Part shown: piece by piece, positions 1 through 5,464 of the stretch
Position numbering within the stretch: the first letter of the stretch is position 1
Layout of the letters: each line of letters opens with the position of its first letter
Origin: Bryobacterales bacterium
Lineage (GTDB): Bacteria > Acidobacteriota > Terriglobia > Bryobacterales > Bryobacteraceae
DNA: 5,464 bases
Reading direction: 5' to 3'
Assembly (NCBI GenBank): GCA_003132905.1
Contig: PKZC01000375.1
Span: 9,424-14,887, forward strand
Translations under genes and position numbers: made by a program
Notes under the pieces: model-generated
Databases searched by the model: none
Told to the model about the DNA's origin: nothing
What the model saw: only the letters and a program-made list of their open reading frames with translations

Positions 1-1
1 C

Positions 2-1573
2 GATCCGCTGCTCGGCCAGGGCATTGTGCTCGACGAGCAATCGTTCGATACCCGCCGCAAAATCGCCGCGCTCGCGCTCGACATCCGGCCCGGCCATTGG
101 TGGTCTCCTTACGTCGGTTGGGATCACGATTCCAGCGCCGGCGTTGGCGCGTCGGTATTTGTCACCGGCGGAAATCAATACCCGGTTCCCAATACTTTGC
201 GCGACTCCACCGATCTGTACCGAGGCGGAATCCGATTCGAAAAGCCGCATTTCCACGTGACGCTCGAAGAGGGCGGAACCTTCTTCAAGAGCGATCAAAG
301 CCTGTTTCAGAATCCGGGCTCGGAGAACTACGGCAATATTTCCACCCCGGTCTTCGGCCAGACTTTGGATTTAACCAGCTTGCTCGCCGCCTACGGCATC
401 GGCGGATCGAGTGCGTACAGCAAAGCTCTTTTCACGGCCAGTCCCACTTCGTGGCTGGATATCTATGGCCAGTTCTTGTACAGCCAGCCCGATAGCAATG
501 TTCATTATCAGCAGACGGACGCGGGCAATCTCTATCTGCAAAGCCAAATTCTCTTCTATTCGAGCGAACAGGAATTGATTTCGGCGGCTTCCTCGCAGCC
601 GCACACTACTGGCAGCCTGGGCGCGGAGATTCGACCGATGAAGCGCATGCGTTTGGTCGAGGCTTGGCTGACCGACCGCTTGCACGATGCCGGATCGGCC
701 TCTTCCATCGACACACTGCTCTTTCCCGGATCGTCACTGCCTCTCAGTTCGCTGCTCGCATCAACGCTTGTCAGCAATTACAGCCAGGAATCGGTCGACG
801 TCTTTTTCGATGCCACGCAAAAGCTGACACTGCGCGGTGGCTATCGCTACGTCTGGGGCGACGCGCAGTATGCGTTCCTGCCGCCTGCGGGCTTGGTCAG
901 CTCCGATCGCGAGCAGCTTCGGCAAAATATCGGACTCGGTTCGGCCACTTACCGGCCCACTCAAAAGATCTCGGTCACGGGCGAAGTGGAGGGCGGGTCG
1001 AGCAGCGGCGTTTACTTCCGCACCAGTCTTTACGATTATCAGAAGGTGCGAGCCCAGGTTCACTATCAGCCGCTGCCATCGCTCAGCGTCTCCGCCGATT
1101 TCACATTGTTGAACAATCAGAACCCGCTGGCTGGGACCAACTACGATTACTCCTCGCATCAGGAGTCGCTCTCGCTTTATTGGGCGCCGCGCGCGAGCAA
1201 GATTTTCGACTTCCAGGGCGCGTATACACGCTCGGATTTGAAATCCAACATCGGTTATCTCGATCCGGGCACTTTGTCGCAGCAAATGTCACGCTATCGC
1301 GACAACGCGCACACAGCCACGGCGCTCATTGACTTGAATTGGCCGCACAGCAAGCGGTTCGCTCCTAAGTTGGCCGTAGGCGGCTCATTGTTTATCTCTT
1401 CGGGAAGCTTGCCGACCAGCTATTATCAACCCGAAGCCAGGTTACGGGTGCCCCTGAACGCCCACCTGAGCTGGTTCAGCGAATGGCGCTACTACGGATA
1501 TGGCGAAGTGTTCAATCTCTACGAAGGATTTCGGACCCACCTGATAACCACGGGAGTGAGGTTTACTCGATGA
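2..1573 (+). CDS. Outer-membrane beta-barrel protein, 5' partial (putative porin of a cytochrome cluster)
   Basis: The reading frame is open to the left edge, so the true start and any signal peptide lie outside; the GTG at 26 is internal to it. The visible 523 residues have the pattern of an outer-membrane beta-barrel: short alternating polar/hydrophobic strands rich in Tyr, Phe and Trp, separated by Gly/Ser/Asn/Asp-rich loops, and a C-terminal stretch with many aromatics (residues 490-513, including EWRYYGYGE and LYEGFRTH) ending in a strand LITTGVRFTR. No cysteine is present, so it binds no haem c itself. I recall similar uncharacterised barrels beside multihaem cytochromes in Acidobacteriota, but could not search. 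The stop overlaps the next start (ATGA), placing it in an operon with three cytochrome genes. An MtrB/PioB-like role as sheath for an outer-membrane electron conduit is inference; a general porin or unrelated barrel is possible. Confidence is high for a barrel, low for the specific role. Confidence 0.72.
   Translation, partial: DPLLGQGIVLDEQSFDTRRKIAALALDIRPGHWWSPYVGWDHDSSAGVGASVFVTGGNQYPVPNTLRDSTDLYRGGIRFEKPHFHVTLEEGGTFFKSDQSLFQNPGSENYGNISTPVFGQTLDLTSLLAAYGIGGSSAYSKALFTASPTSWLDIYGQFLYSQPDSNVHYQQTDAGNLYLQSQILFYSSEQELISAASSQPHTTGSLGAEIRPMKRMRLVEAWLTDRLHDAGSASSIDTLLFPGSSLPLSSLLASTLVSNYSQESVDVFFDATQKLTLRGGYRYVWGDAQYAFLPPAGLVSSDREQLRQNIGLGSATYRPTQKISVTGEVEGGSSSGVYFRTSLYDYQKVRAQVHYQPLPSLSVSADFTLLNNQNPLAGTNYDYSSHQESLSLYWAPRASKIFDFQGAYTRSDLKSNIGYLDPGTLSQQMSRYRDNAHTATALIDLNWPHSKRFAPKLAVGGSLFISSGSLPTSYYQPEARLRVPLNAHLSWFSEWRYYGYGEVFNLYEGFRTHLITTGVRFTR
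1558..1561 (+). promoter_or_regulatory. Ribosome binding site for the tetrahaem cytochrome gene
   Basis: GAGG lies 8 bases before the ATG at 1570, inside the last codons of the barrel gene. It supports the start at 1570 over an in-frame upstream ATG at 1483, which would place 29 charged residues ahead of an otherwise clean signal peptide. Confidence 0.5.
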
Positions 1574-2649
1574 CCCGGCTGTGGCTCCTATTCGCGGCTG
1601 CGCTCGCTGCACACGCTGCCGGTTTCACCGCAGACTCCGCGCGTGGCCAGATGCTGTTCGAAACTCTCTCCTGCGTCCAATGCCACAGCGTAAATGGAAC
1701 CGGTGGCAAAGTTGCGCCGGACCTGGGACGAATGCTCGACCGCGGTTTCACTCCCGCCACGCTCGCGGCAACGATGTGGAATCACGCGCCCGGAATGTGG
1801 GCCGCCATGCGGGACCGGCAAATCGTAGCGGGCGAGCTCGATCAGCAGGCGGCTCAAGACCTGATGGCGTTCTTCTATGCCGCTCGTTTCTTTGAGAAGC
1901 CGGGCGACGCGGGCCGGGGCAAACGAGCCTTTGAGAACGATGGCTGCGCCGGTTGCCACAGTCTGCCGGTAACCCAATGGCAAGGACTCACCGACCCCAT
2001 CGCGTTGATCGAAGCCATGTGGAATCACCGCGCGCAGATGCAGGCGGCAACCGCATCCAAGGGCGTTCCGCTGCCGCAATTGAGCGCGCAGGAACTTACC
2101 GACATGCTGGTGTATCTCAGGAATCAACCCGCCACGCGCGATCGATTCGGCACATTTCGCATCGGAGCCGAAGGCGGCGGCGAGAGCGTATTTCAATCGG
2201 CCGGCTGCGCCAAGTGCCATCAAACGGTGGAGGCTCTGGCCGCGCGAGTGCAAGGCCAAACGCTCACTGAAATCGCGGCCGAGATGTGGAACCACGCGCC
2301 ACGTATGGCGGCGGCCGGAGCGCCCAGTGTGGAGCTTGCTCCCGGGCAAATGCGTGAATTGATCACATCCTTTTGGGCTTCGAAATTCTTCCAGGACGCA
2401 GGCCGTCCCAGCTTGGGCAGCCGGGTATTTGCTAGTAAGAACTGCGCCGCCTGCCACAACGACGCTTCGTCCGGCGCGCCCCACTTGCCCATCGCGGGCC
2501 GTGAGTTCAGCAGCGCCGCCATGGTCTCGGTTCTCTGGCGTCACGGACCGCGCATGCTGGAACAAATGAAATCGAAGAACCTGGCATGGCCGCGCTTCGA
2601 CGGCGCGCAGATGGCCGACCTGATTGCCTACTTGAACACCAAGCCATGA
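1570..2649 (+). CDS. Secreted tetrahaem cytochrome c built from a duplicated dihaem unit
   Basis: Predicted 359-residue periplasmic electron carrier. Residues 1-17 form a signal peptide (basic MTR, then a Leu/Ala-rich core and an Ala-rich cleavage region). Four CXXCH haem c sites follow at residues 35-39 (CVQCH), 126-130 (CAGCH), 213-217 (CAKCH) and 292-296 (CAACH). Each is followed 27 to 37 residues later by a repeated motif of the form (M/L)W-N/R-H-x-x-x-M (residues 69-76, 150-157, 239-246, 322-329), which could supply the distal Met or His ligand. Each domain looks like a small class I cytochrome c fold of about 80 to 90 residues. Domains 1 and 3 end in an FF-containing linker (FFYAARFF, FWASKFF), while 2 and 4 end in a YLRNQP/YLNTKP-like tail, giving an A-B-A-B order. 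The start is ATG overlapping the barrel's stop; the 3' end overlaps the NapC/NirT gene. Function as a shuttle between inner and outer membrane is inferred from context. I know no gene symbol for it. Confidence 0.9.
   Translation: MTRLWLLFAAALAAHAAGFTADSARGQMLFETLSCVQCHSVNGTGGKVAPDLGRMLDRGFTPATLAATMWNHAPGMWAAMRDRQIVAGELDQQAAQDLMAFFYAARFFEKPGDAGRGKRAFENDGCAGCHSLPVTQWQGLTDPIALIEAMWNHRAQMQAATASKGVPLPQLSAQELTDMLVYLRNQPATRDRFGTFRIGAEGGGESVFQSAGCAKCHQTVEALAARVQGQTLTEIAAEMWNHAPRMAAAGAPSVELAPGQMRELITSFWASKFFQDAGRPSLGSRVFASKNCAACHNDASSGAPHLPIAGREFSSAAMVSVLWRHGPRMLEQMKSKNLAWPRFDGAQMADLIAYLNTKP
1639..2646 (+). repeat. Internal protein duplication: two dihaem units in the tetrahaem cytochrome
   Basis: At protein level residues about 24-190 and about 200-359 match in order: CXXCH, WNHAPxM, FF linker, second CXXCH, W-x-H-x-x-x-M, then a short (D)xLxYLxxxP tail. 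At DNA level the similarity is visible mainly around the ATGTGGAAYCACGCGCC stretches near 1774 and 2284, so the duplication is old and diverged. Confidence 0.7.
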
Positions 2650-4061
2650 ACAAACGCCCCATTCTCGTTCTTCTCACCGCCAGTTGGATCAGCATGCTGG
2701 GCGCGGCGCTGGTTACGTTGGCTGGGTTTTCGTGGCTGTTCGTGCTGCCGTTGAACATCACAGGCCGCGTCAACAATCCCTACATCGGGCTACTGGTCTT
2801 CATTGCGATTCCCATCGTCTTCTTTGCCGGATTGGCGCTCATCCCCATTGGCATCGCGCTGGCGAAGCGCAAAGTGGTTGACCATCTGAACGAGGTCGAA
2901 GACCGGAGAGTGGCTTGGCGTCGCGTGGGAATTTTCTTCGCCGTGATGACGGTTGCGAACGTTGTGATCGCCAGCCAGTTGAGCTATCGCGCCGTGAAAC
3001 ACATGGACACTGTCCAGTTTTGCGGCCAAACGTGCCACGTGATGAAGCCCGAATTCACCGCTCACGCCGCCATGGCGCCCCATCAGGCCGTGGCTTGCGC
3101 GGAATGCCACATCGCTCCGGGAGCTACCGGATTTCTGCAAGCAAAAATGAACGGAACTCACCAATTAATCGGCGTCTTGCTCAACAACTACCCGCGGCCC
3201 ATCGAGTCCGCCCTGGAGAACAACAAACTGGTCTCTTCGGCCGAAACTTGCGAACAGTGCCACACGCGCGCGAAAACGATCTCGCCTCGCCTTCGCGTCA
3301 TTCCTTCTTACAAAGACGACGAAGCCAACACCCGCACCACCACCGTCCTGCTCATGCATATCGGCGGAGGAACTGGTGCGGGCATTCACGGCGCGCACCT
3401 GGGGCCGGGCGTTCGCATCCGCTACGCGGCCGCCGACAAGACGCGTCAGATCATTCCTTGGGTGGAATACACGAATACGCAGAGCGGCGTTTCCCGAGCG
3501 TATCTCGCGATGGGCACGACCGCCGATGCCGTGGGCTCGCTTCCCATTTTCGAAATGCAATGCGTGGATTGCCACAATCGCGCGTCGCATGCTTTCGAAA
3601 CGGCGGATAGCGCCGTGAATCAAGCCATGGCGAACGGCCAGGTCGCCGCAACGCTCCCCTACATTAAGAAGCAGTCGCTCGCACTGTTGAATGCCTCTTA
3701 CACCAGTGATGACGAAGCCGCGCAAAAGATCCCTGCTGCTTTGAGCACGTTCTATATGCAGAAATATCCGGACGCCGCGGTCAAGCAGAGTCCCGCTATC
3801 CAGGCGGCTGGGCAGGCGCTGGCGGCCATCTATCAACGCAACGTGTTCCCGGATCTCAAAGTCACTTGGGGCACTTATCGGAATAATCTCGGTCACACTG
3901 ACGATCCTGGATGTTTCCGCTGCCACGACGAAGCGCACCTTGCGGCCGACAAAAAGACCATCACACAGGATTGCAATGCCTGCCACCAGGCCGTGGCGAT
4001 GGACGAACCGTCACCTGATATCCTGAAGACGCTCGAATTAACTACGACCAAAAACCAATAG
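2646..4061 (+). CDS. NapC/NirT-family hexahaem cytochrome c, inner-membrane quinol dehydrogenase (ImcH-like architecture)
   Basis: This 471-residue protein likely oxidises menaquinol or another quinol at the inner membrane and passes electrons to periplasmic cytochromes. Three hydrophobic helices are visible at about residues 6-36, 46-73 and 93-111; the third directly precedes the haem domain, as the single anchor does in NapC/NrfH. Haem sites: CGQTCH at 126-131 (CX3CH, followed by Met133), then CXXCH at 151-155 (CAECH), 202-206 (CEQCH), 306-310 (CVDCH), 423-427 (CFRCH) and 443-447 (CNACH). About 100 residues without a haem site separate haems 3 and 4 and contain a Gly/His-rich segment (LLMHIGGG, then GIHGAH). 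Many other histidines (140, 146, 172, 238, 248, 251, 315, 417, 431) could be distal ligands. Three helices followed by a NapC/NirT multihaem domain recall Geobacter ImcH, which as I remember has seven haems; orthology is not shown. The start at 2646 (ATGA overlap with the previous stop) gives MNKRPILVLL leading into helix 1; no clear ribosome binding site is seen, so translational coupling is likely. Confidence 0.92.
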   Translation: MNKRPILVLLTASWISMLGAALVTLAGFSWLFVLPLNITGRVNNPYIGLLVFIAIPIVFFAGLALIPIGIALAKRKVVDHLNEVEDRRVAWRRVGIFFAVMTVANVVIASQLSYRAVKHMDTVQFCGQTCHVMKPEFTAHAAMAPHQAVACAECHIAPGATGFLQAKMNGTHQLIGVLLNNYPRPIESALENNKLVSSAETCEQCHTRAKTISPRLRVIPSYKDDEANTRTTTVLLMHIGGGTGAGIHGAHLGPGVRIRYAAADKTRQIIPWVEYTNTQSGVSRAYLAMGTTADAVGSLPIFEMQCVDCHNRASHAFETADSAVNQAMANGQVAATLPYIKKQSLALLNASYTSDDEAAQKIPAALSTFYMQKYPDAAVKQSPAIQAAGQALAAIYQRNVFPDLKVTWGTYRNNLGHTDDPGCFRCHDEAHLAADKKTITQDCNACHQAVAMDEPSPDILKTLELTTTKNQ

Positions 4062-4078
4062 GACCAAAATCAATAGGA
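4056..4078 (+). repeat. Short direct repeat CAATAGGA at the gene junction
   Basis: CAATAGGA occurs at 4056-4063 and again at 4071-4078, 15 bases apart. The first copy contains the TAG stop of the NapC/NirT gene; the second provides most of the ribosome binding site of the following cytochrome gene. It may be the remnant of a small local duplication. Confidence 0.6.
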
Positions 4079-4080
4079 GA
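4075..4080 (+). promoter_or_regulatory. Strong ribosome binding site for the monohaem cytochrome
   Basis: AGGAGA lies 6 bases upstream of the ATG at 4087 (7 bases from the end of the AGGAG core). It is the best Shine-Dalgarno sequence in the cluster and suggests that the small cytochrome is translated independently, perhaps at a higher level than the coupled genes before it. Confidence 0.7.
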
Positions 4081-4086
4081 TGATCA

Positions 4087-4404
4087 ATGCGCTCTAGATT
4101 CATTGTTTTCGCCCTCGCCGCCGCTTCGGTGACGTCCATTCAGGCTGCCGACTCCGCCGCCGGCAAAGCCGTCTACGACAAATCCTGCAAATCCTGCCAT
4201 GGCCCGGACGGGGCCGGGAACCCCGCCATTGCCAAAATGATGAAGGTGGATATGAAGGACCTGAAGTCCGCCGACGTTCAAGGCATGAGCGACGACGACC
4301 TGAAGAAAGTAATCACCGATGGCAAAGGCAAGATGAAGCCGATCGCTAGCGCTTCTGCTTCCGCCGCCGACGTAGTCGCTTACATTCGCACCTGGAAGAA
4401 ATAA
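4087..4404 (+). CDS. Small secreted monohaem class I cytochrome c
   Basis: Predicted 105-residue periplasmic electron shuttle. Residues 1-20 form a signal peptide (MRSR, hydrophobic core, cleavage after Ile-Gln-Ala). The mature protein of about 85 residues has one haem site, CKSCHGPDGAG (Cys34, Cys37, His38), and a likely distal ligand Met83 in the GKGKMKP segment. It ends with the helix DVVAYIRTW typical of small class I cytochromes (c6/c553/cbb3-type domain). It is lysine-rich (14 Lys) and has aspartates but no glutamate; a short Ala/Ser run (residues 87-94) sits between the ligand loop and the last helix. The gene begins 25 bases after the NapC/NirT gene and probably shares its transcript. 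Carrying electrons from the hexahaem or tetrahaem cytochrome to a terminal acceptor is inferred from position; the fold and haem site are seen directly. Confidence 0.93.
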   Translation: MRSRFIVFALAAASVTSIQAADSAAGKAVYDKSCKSCHGPDGAGNPAIAKMMKVDMKDLKSADVQGMSDDDLKKVITDGKGKMKPIASASASAADVVAYIRTWKK

Positions 4405-4429
4405 GCGCTACCGTCCGGCGAACGATCCA
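4405..4429. other. Convergent intergenic gap with no recognisable terminator
   Basis: Only 25 bases separate the stop of the monohaem cytochrome from the stop of the phosphoketolase. I see no stable GC-rich hairpin with a T-run on either strand, so termination is either factor-dependent or occurs within the opposing gene. Confidence 0.5.
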
Positions 4430-5464
4430 TCATTTCGTCGCCCACTTCCAGTTTCGGATCTCTGGTTTATCCTGACCCTCGGTATCGGCATAATCGATGC
4501 TTTCGATGATCTGCGCTTTTAGCCACTCTTTAAGGTGGGCGCAAGGCGCCTGCAGCTTCGGGACGCGATCGATAACGTCGATCGCCAGGTCGTAACGATC
4601 CACCTGGTTGCGGATCGCCAGTTCCAGCGGAGTATTGATGTTCCCCTTTTCCTTGTAGCCGCGCACATGAATGTTGGCGTGGTTCGTTCTTCGATACGTG
4701 AACTTGTGGATCAGCCATGGATATCCATGGAAATTGAATATCACGGGTTTGTCCTTAGTGAAGAGCGAGTCGAAGTCGCGATCGCACAGCCCGTGCGGAT
4801 GTTCGCTGTCCGGCTGCAGACGATACAGGTCCACCACATTGACGAAGCGGATCTTCAAGTCCGGAACGTTCTCGCGAAGAATCGCAACGGCGGCCAGGGC
4901 CTCCTGCGTCAGGATGTCGCCCGCGCTTGCCACAACAACATCCGGCTCTTCGCCGGCATCGTTGCTGGCCCACTCCCAGATGCCGATTCCCTTCGTGCAA
5001 TGGGTGATTGCGGCATCCATATCGAGATAGACCAGGTGCGGCTGCTTGTCCGAAACAATGACGTTAACGTAGTCTTCGCTCCGCAGGCAATGGTCCGCCA
5101 CGCTGAGCAGACAGTTCGCGTCGGGCGGAAGGTAGATGCGCGTAATATCGGCGCTCTTATTGCTGACCACATCCAAAAATCCGGGATCCTGGTGGGTGAA
5201 TCCATTATGATCCTGCCGCCAGACCAGCGACGAGATCAGAAGATTGAGCGACGAGATGGGTGCTCGCCACTTCAGTTCGAGCTTCGACTTTTCCAGCCAT
5301 TTCGCGTGCTGGTTGTACATCGAATCGATGATGTGAACGAAGGATTCATAAGTGTTGAGAAGCCCATGGCGGCCAGTCAGAAGATAACCCTCCAGCCAGC
5401 CCTCTAAGGTGTGCTCGCTGAGCATCTCCATCACGCGGCCGTCCGGAGCTATGTCGGTGCCGTC
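4430..5464 (-). CDS. Xylulose-5-phosphate/fructose-6-phosphate phosphoketolase, C-terminal part (5' partial)
   Basis: Thiamine-diphosphate enzyme that splits xylulose 5-phosphate (or fructose 6-phosphate) with phosphate to acetyl phosphate plus glyceraldehyde 3-phosphate (or erythrose 4-phosphate), in the cytoplasm. The frame runs off the right edge, leaving 344 C-terminal residues of a protein usually near 800. Family hallmarks, counted from the first visible residue: [19 protein letters not shown] (16-34), [14 protein letters not shown] (44-57), the active-site stretch [12 protein letters not shown] (84-95), YLPPDAN (111-117), [11 protein letters not shown] (173-183), [10 protein letters not shown] (204-213), [16 protein letters not shown] (235-250), and a terminal NWKW close to the stop. 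No frameshift or missing motif is seen in this part. A GTG at 5434 is internal, not a start. The gene converges on the cytochrome operon, so it is a separate transcription unit with its promoter outside the window. Acetate kinase or phosphotransacetylase is a common functional partner but none is visible. Confidence 0.97.
   Translation of the reverse strand, partial: DGTDIAPDGRVMEMLSEHTLEGWLEGYLLTGRHGLLNTYESFVHIIDSMYNQHAKWLEKSKLELKWRAPISSLNLLISSLVWRQDHNGFTHQDPGFLDVVSNKSADITRIYLPPDANCLLSVADHCLRSEDYVNVIVSDKQPHLVYLDMDAAITHCTKGIGIWEWASNDAGEEPDVVVASAGDILTQEALAAVAILRENVPDLKIRFVNVVDLYRLQPDSEHPHGLCDRDFDSLFTKDKPVIFNFHGYPWLIHKFTYRRTNHANIHVRGYKEKGNINTPLELAIRNQVDRYDLAIDVIDRVPKLQAPCAHLKEWLKAQIIESIDYADTEGQDKPEIRNWKWATK
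4715..4730. repeat. Perfect 16-base palindrome inside the phosphoketolase gene
   Basis: CCATGGATATCCATGG is its own reverse complement. It encodes the residues HGYPW on the minus strand, part of the conserved HGY segment, so protein constraint probably explains much of it. No regulatory role is implied by position, deep inside the coding region. Confidence 0.55.

Noticed and set aside
26..28. GTG as start of the barrel gene
   Set aside because: The frame continues open to the window edge, and no signal peptide follows the GTG although an outer-membrane protein needs one.
1483..1569. Upstream in-frame ATG as start of the tetrahaem cytochrome
   Set aside because: It would add 29 residues with several Arg ahead of the signal peptide and overlap the barrel by about 90 bases; the ATG at 1570 has GAGG at good spacing.
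2..1573. Assigning the barrel as MtrB or PioB
   Set aside because: The N-terminus is missing and no diagnostic motif of those families is visible; only a functional analogy can be offered.
1588..2565. 325-codon open frame on the minus strand opposite the tetrahaem cytochrome
   Set aside because: The plus strand has a signal peptide and four CXXCH motifs; the antisense product has no recognisable domain and is a by-product of codon use.
2586..2645. Upstream in-frame ATG as start of the NapC/NirT gene
   Set aside because: It would add 20 Arg-rich residues before the first membrane helix and lie deep inside the preceding gene; the ATGA start at 2646 is more natural.
3165..3986. 273-codon open frame on the minus strand opposite the NapC/NirT gene
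   Set aside because: Arg/His-rich translation with no family features, fully inside a well-supported gene.
4392..4451. Inverted repeat CTGGAAG / CTTCCAG around the convergent stops as a terminator
   Set aside because: Only 7 pairs with a loop of about 46 bases and no T-run; both arms encode Trp-Lys at the two protein ends, so coincidence is likely.
4535..5407. 290-codon plus-strand open frame opposite phosphoketolase
   Set aside because: The minus strand encodes unmistakable phosphoketolase motifs; the sense frame here is a shadow.

Overview
The window holds five protein-coding genes and almost no non-coding DNA. Four lie on the + strand in a tightly packed cluster (positions 2 to 4404). 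The fifth, on the - strand (4430 to the right edge), converges on them. The clearly recognisable parts are c-type cytochromes (11 predicted haems in three proteins) and the C-terminal part of a phosphoketolase. The moderately GC-rich coding style, the ImcH-like NapC/NirT cytochrome, and a barrel of a kind I associate with Acidobacteriota point to that phylum, perhaps the Solibacter/Bryobacter group. This assignment is inference from protein style; no rRNA or marker gene is present.

Layout: (1) 2-1573 +, the C-terminal 523 residues of a cysteine-free outer-membrane beta-barrel, cut by the left edge. (2) 1570-2649 +, a secreted tetrahaem cytochrome c made of two copies of a dihaem unit. (3) 2646-4061 +, an inner-membrane NapC/NirT-type cytochrome with three predicted membrane helices and six haem sites, the first an atypical CX3CH. 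(4) 4087-4404 +, a small secreted monohaem cytochrome c with a strong ribosome binding site. (5) 4430-5464 -, the C-terminal 344 residues of a xylulose-5-phosphate/fructose-6-phosphate phosphoketolase, cut by the right edge. Genes 1/2 and 2/3 overlap by ATGA, gene 4 follows after 25 bases, and only 25 bases separate the convergent stops of genes 4 and 5.

Working model (inference): genes 1 to 4 look like one electron-transfer operon spanning the envelope. The NapC/NirT protein would take electrons from the quinol pool, the tetrahaem and monohaem cytochromes would carry them through the periplasm, and the barrel would sit in the outer membrane, possibly as the sheath of a porin-cytochrome conduit. 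The barrel's usual multihaem partner is not seen here and would have to lie upstream. The phosphoketolase appears to be an unrelated neighbour in central carbon metabolism. No RNA genes, CRISPR arrays, insertion sequences or convincing terminators were seen.
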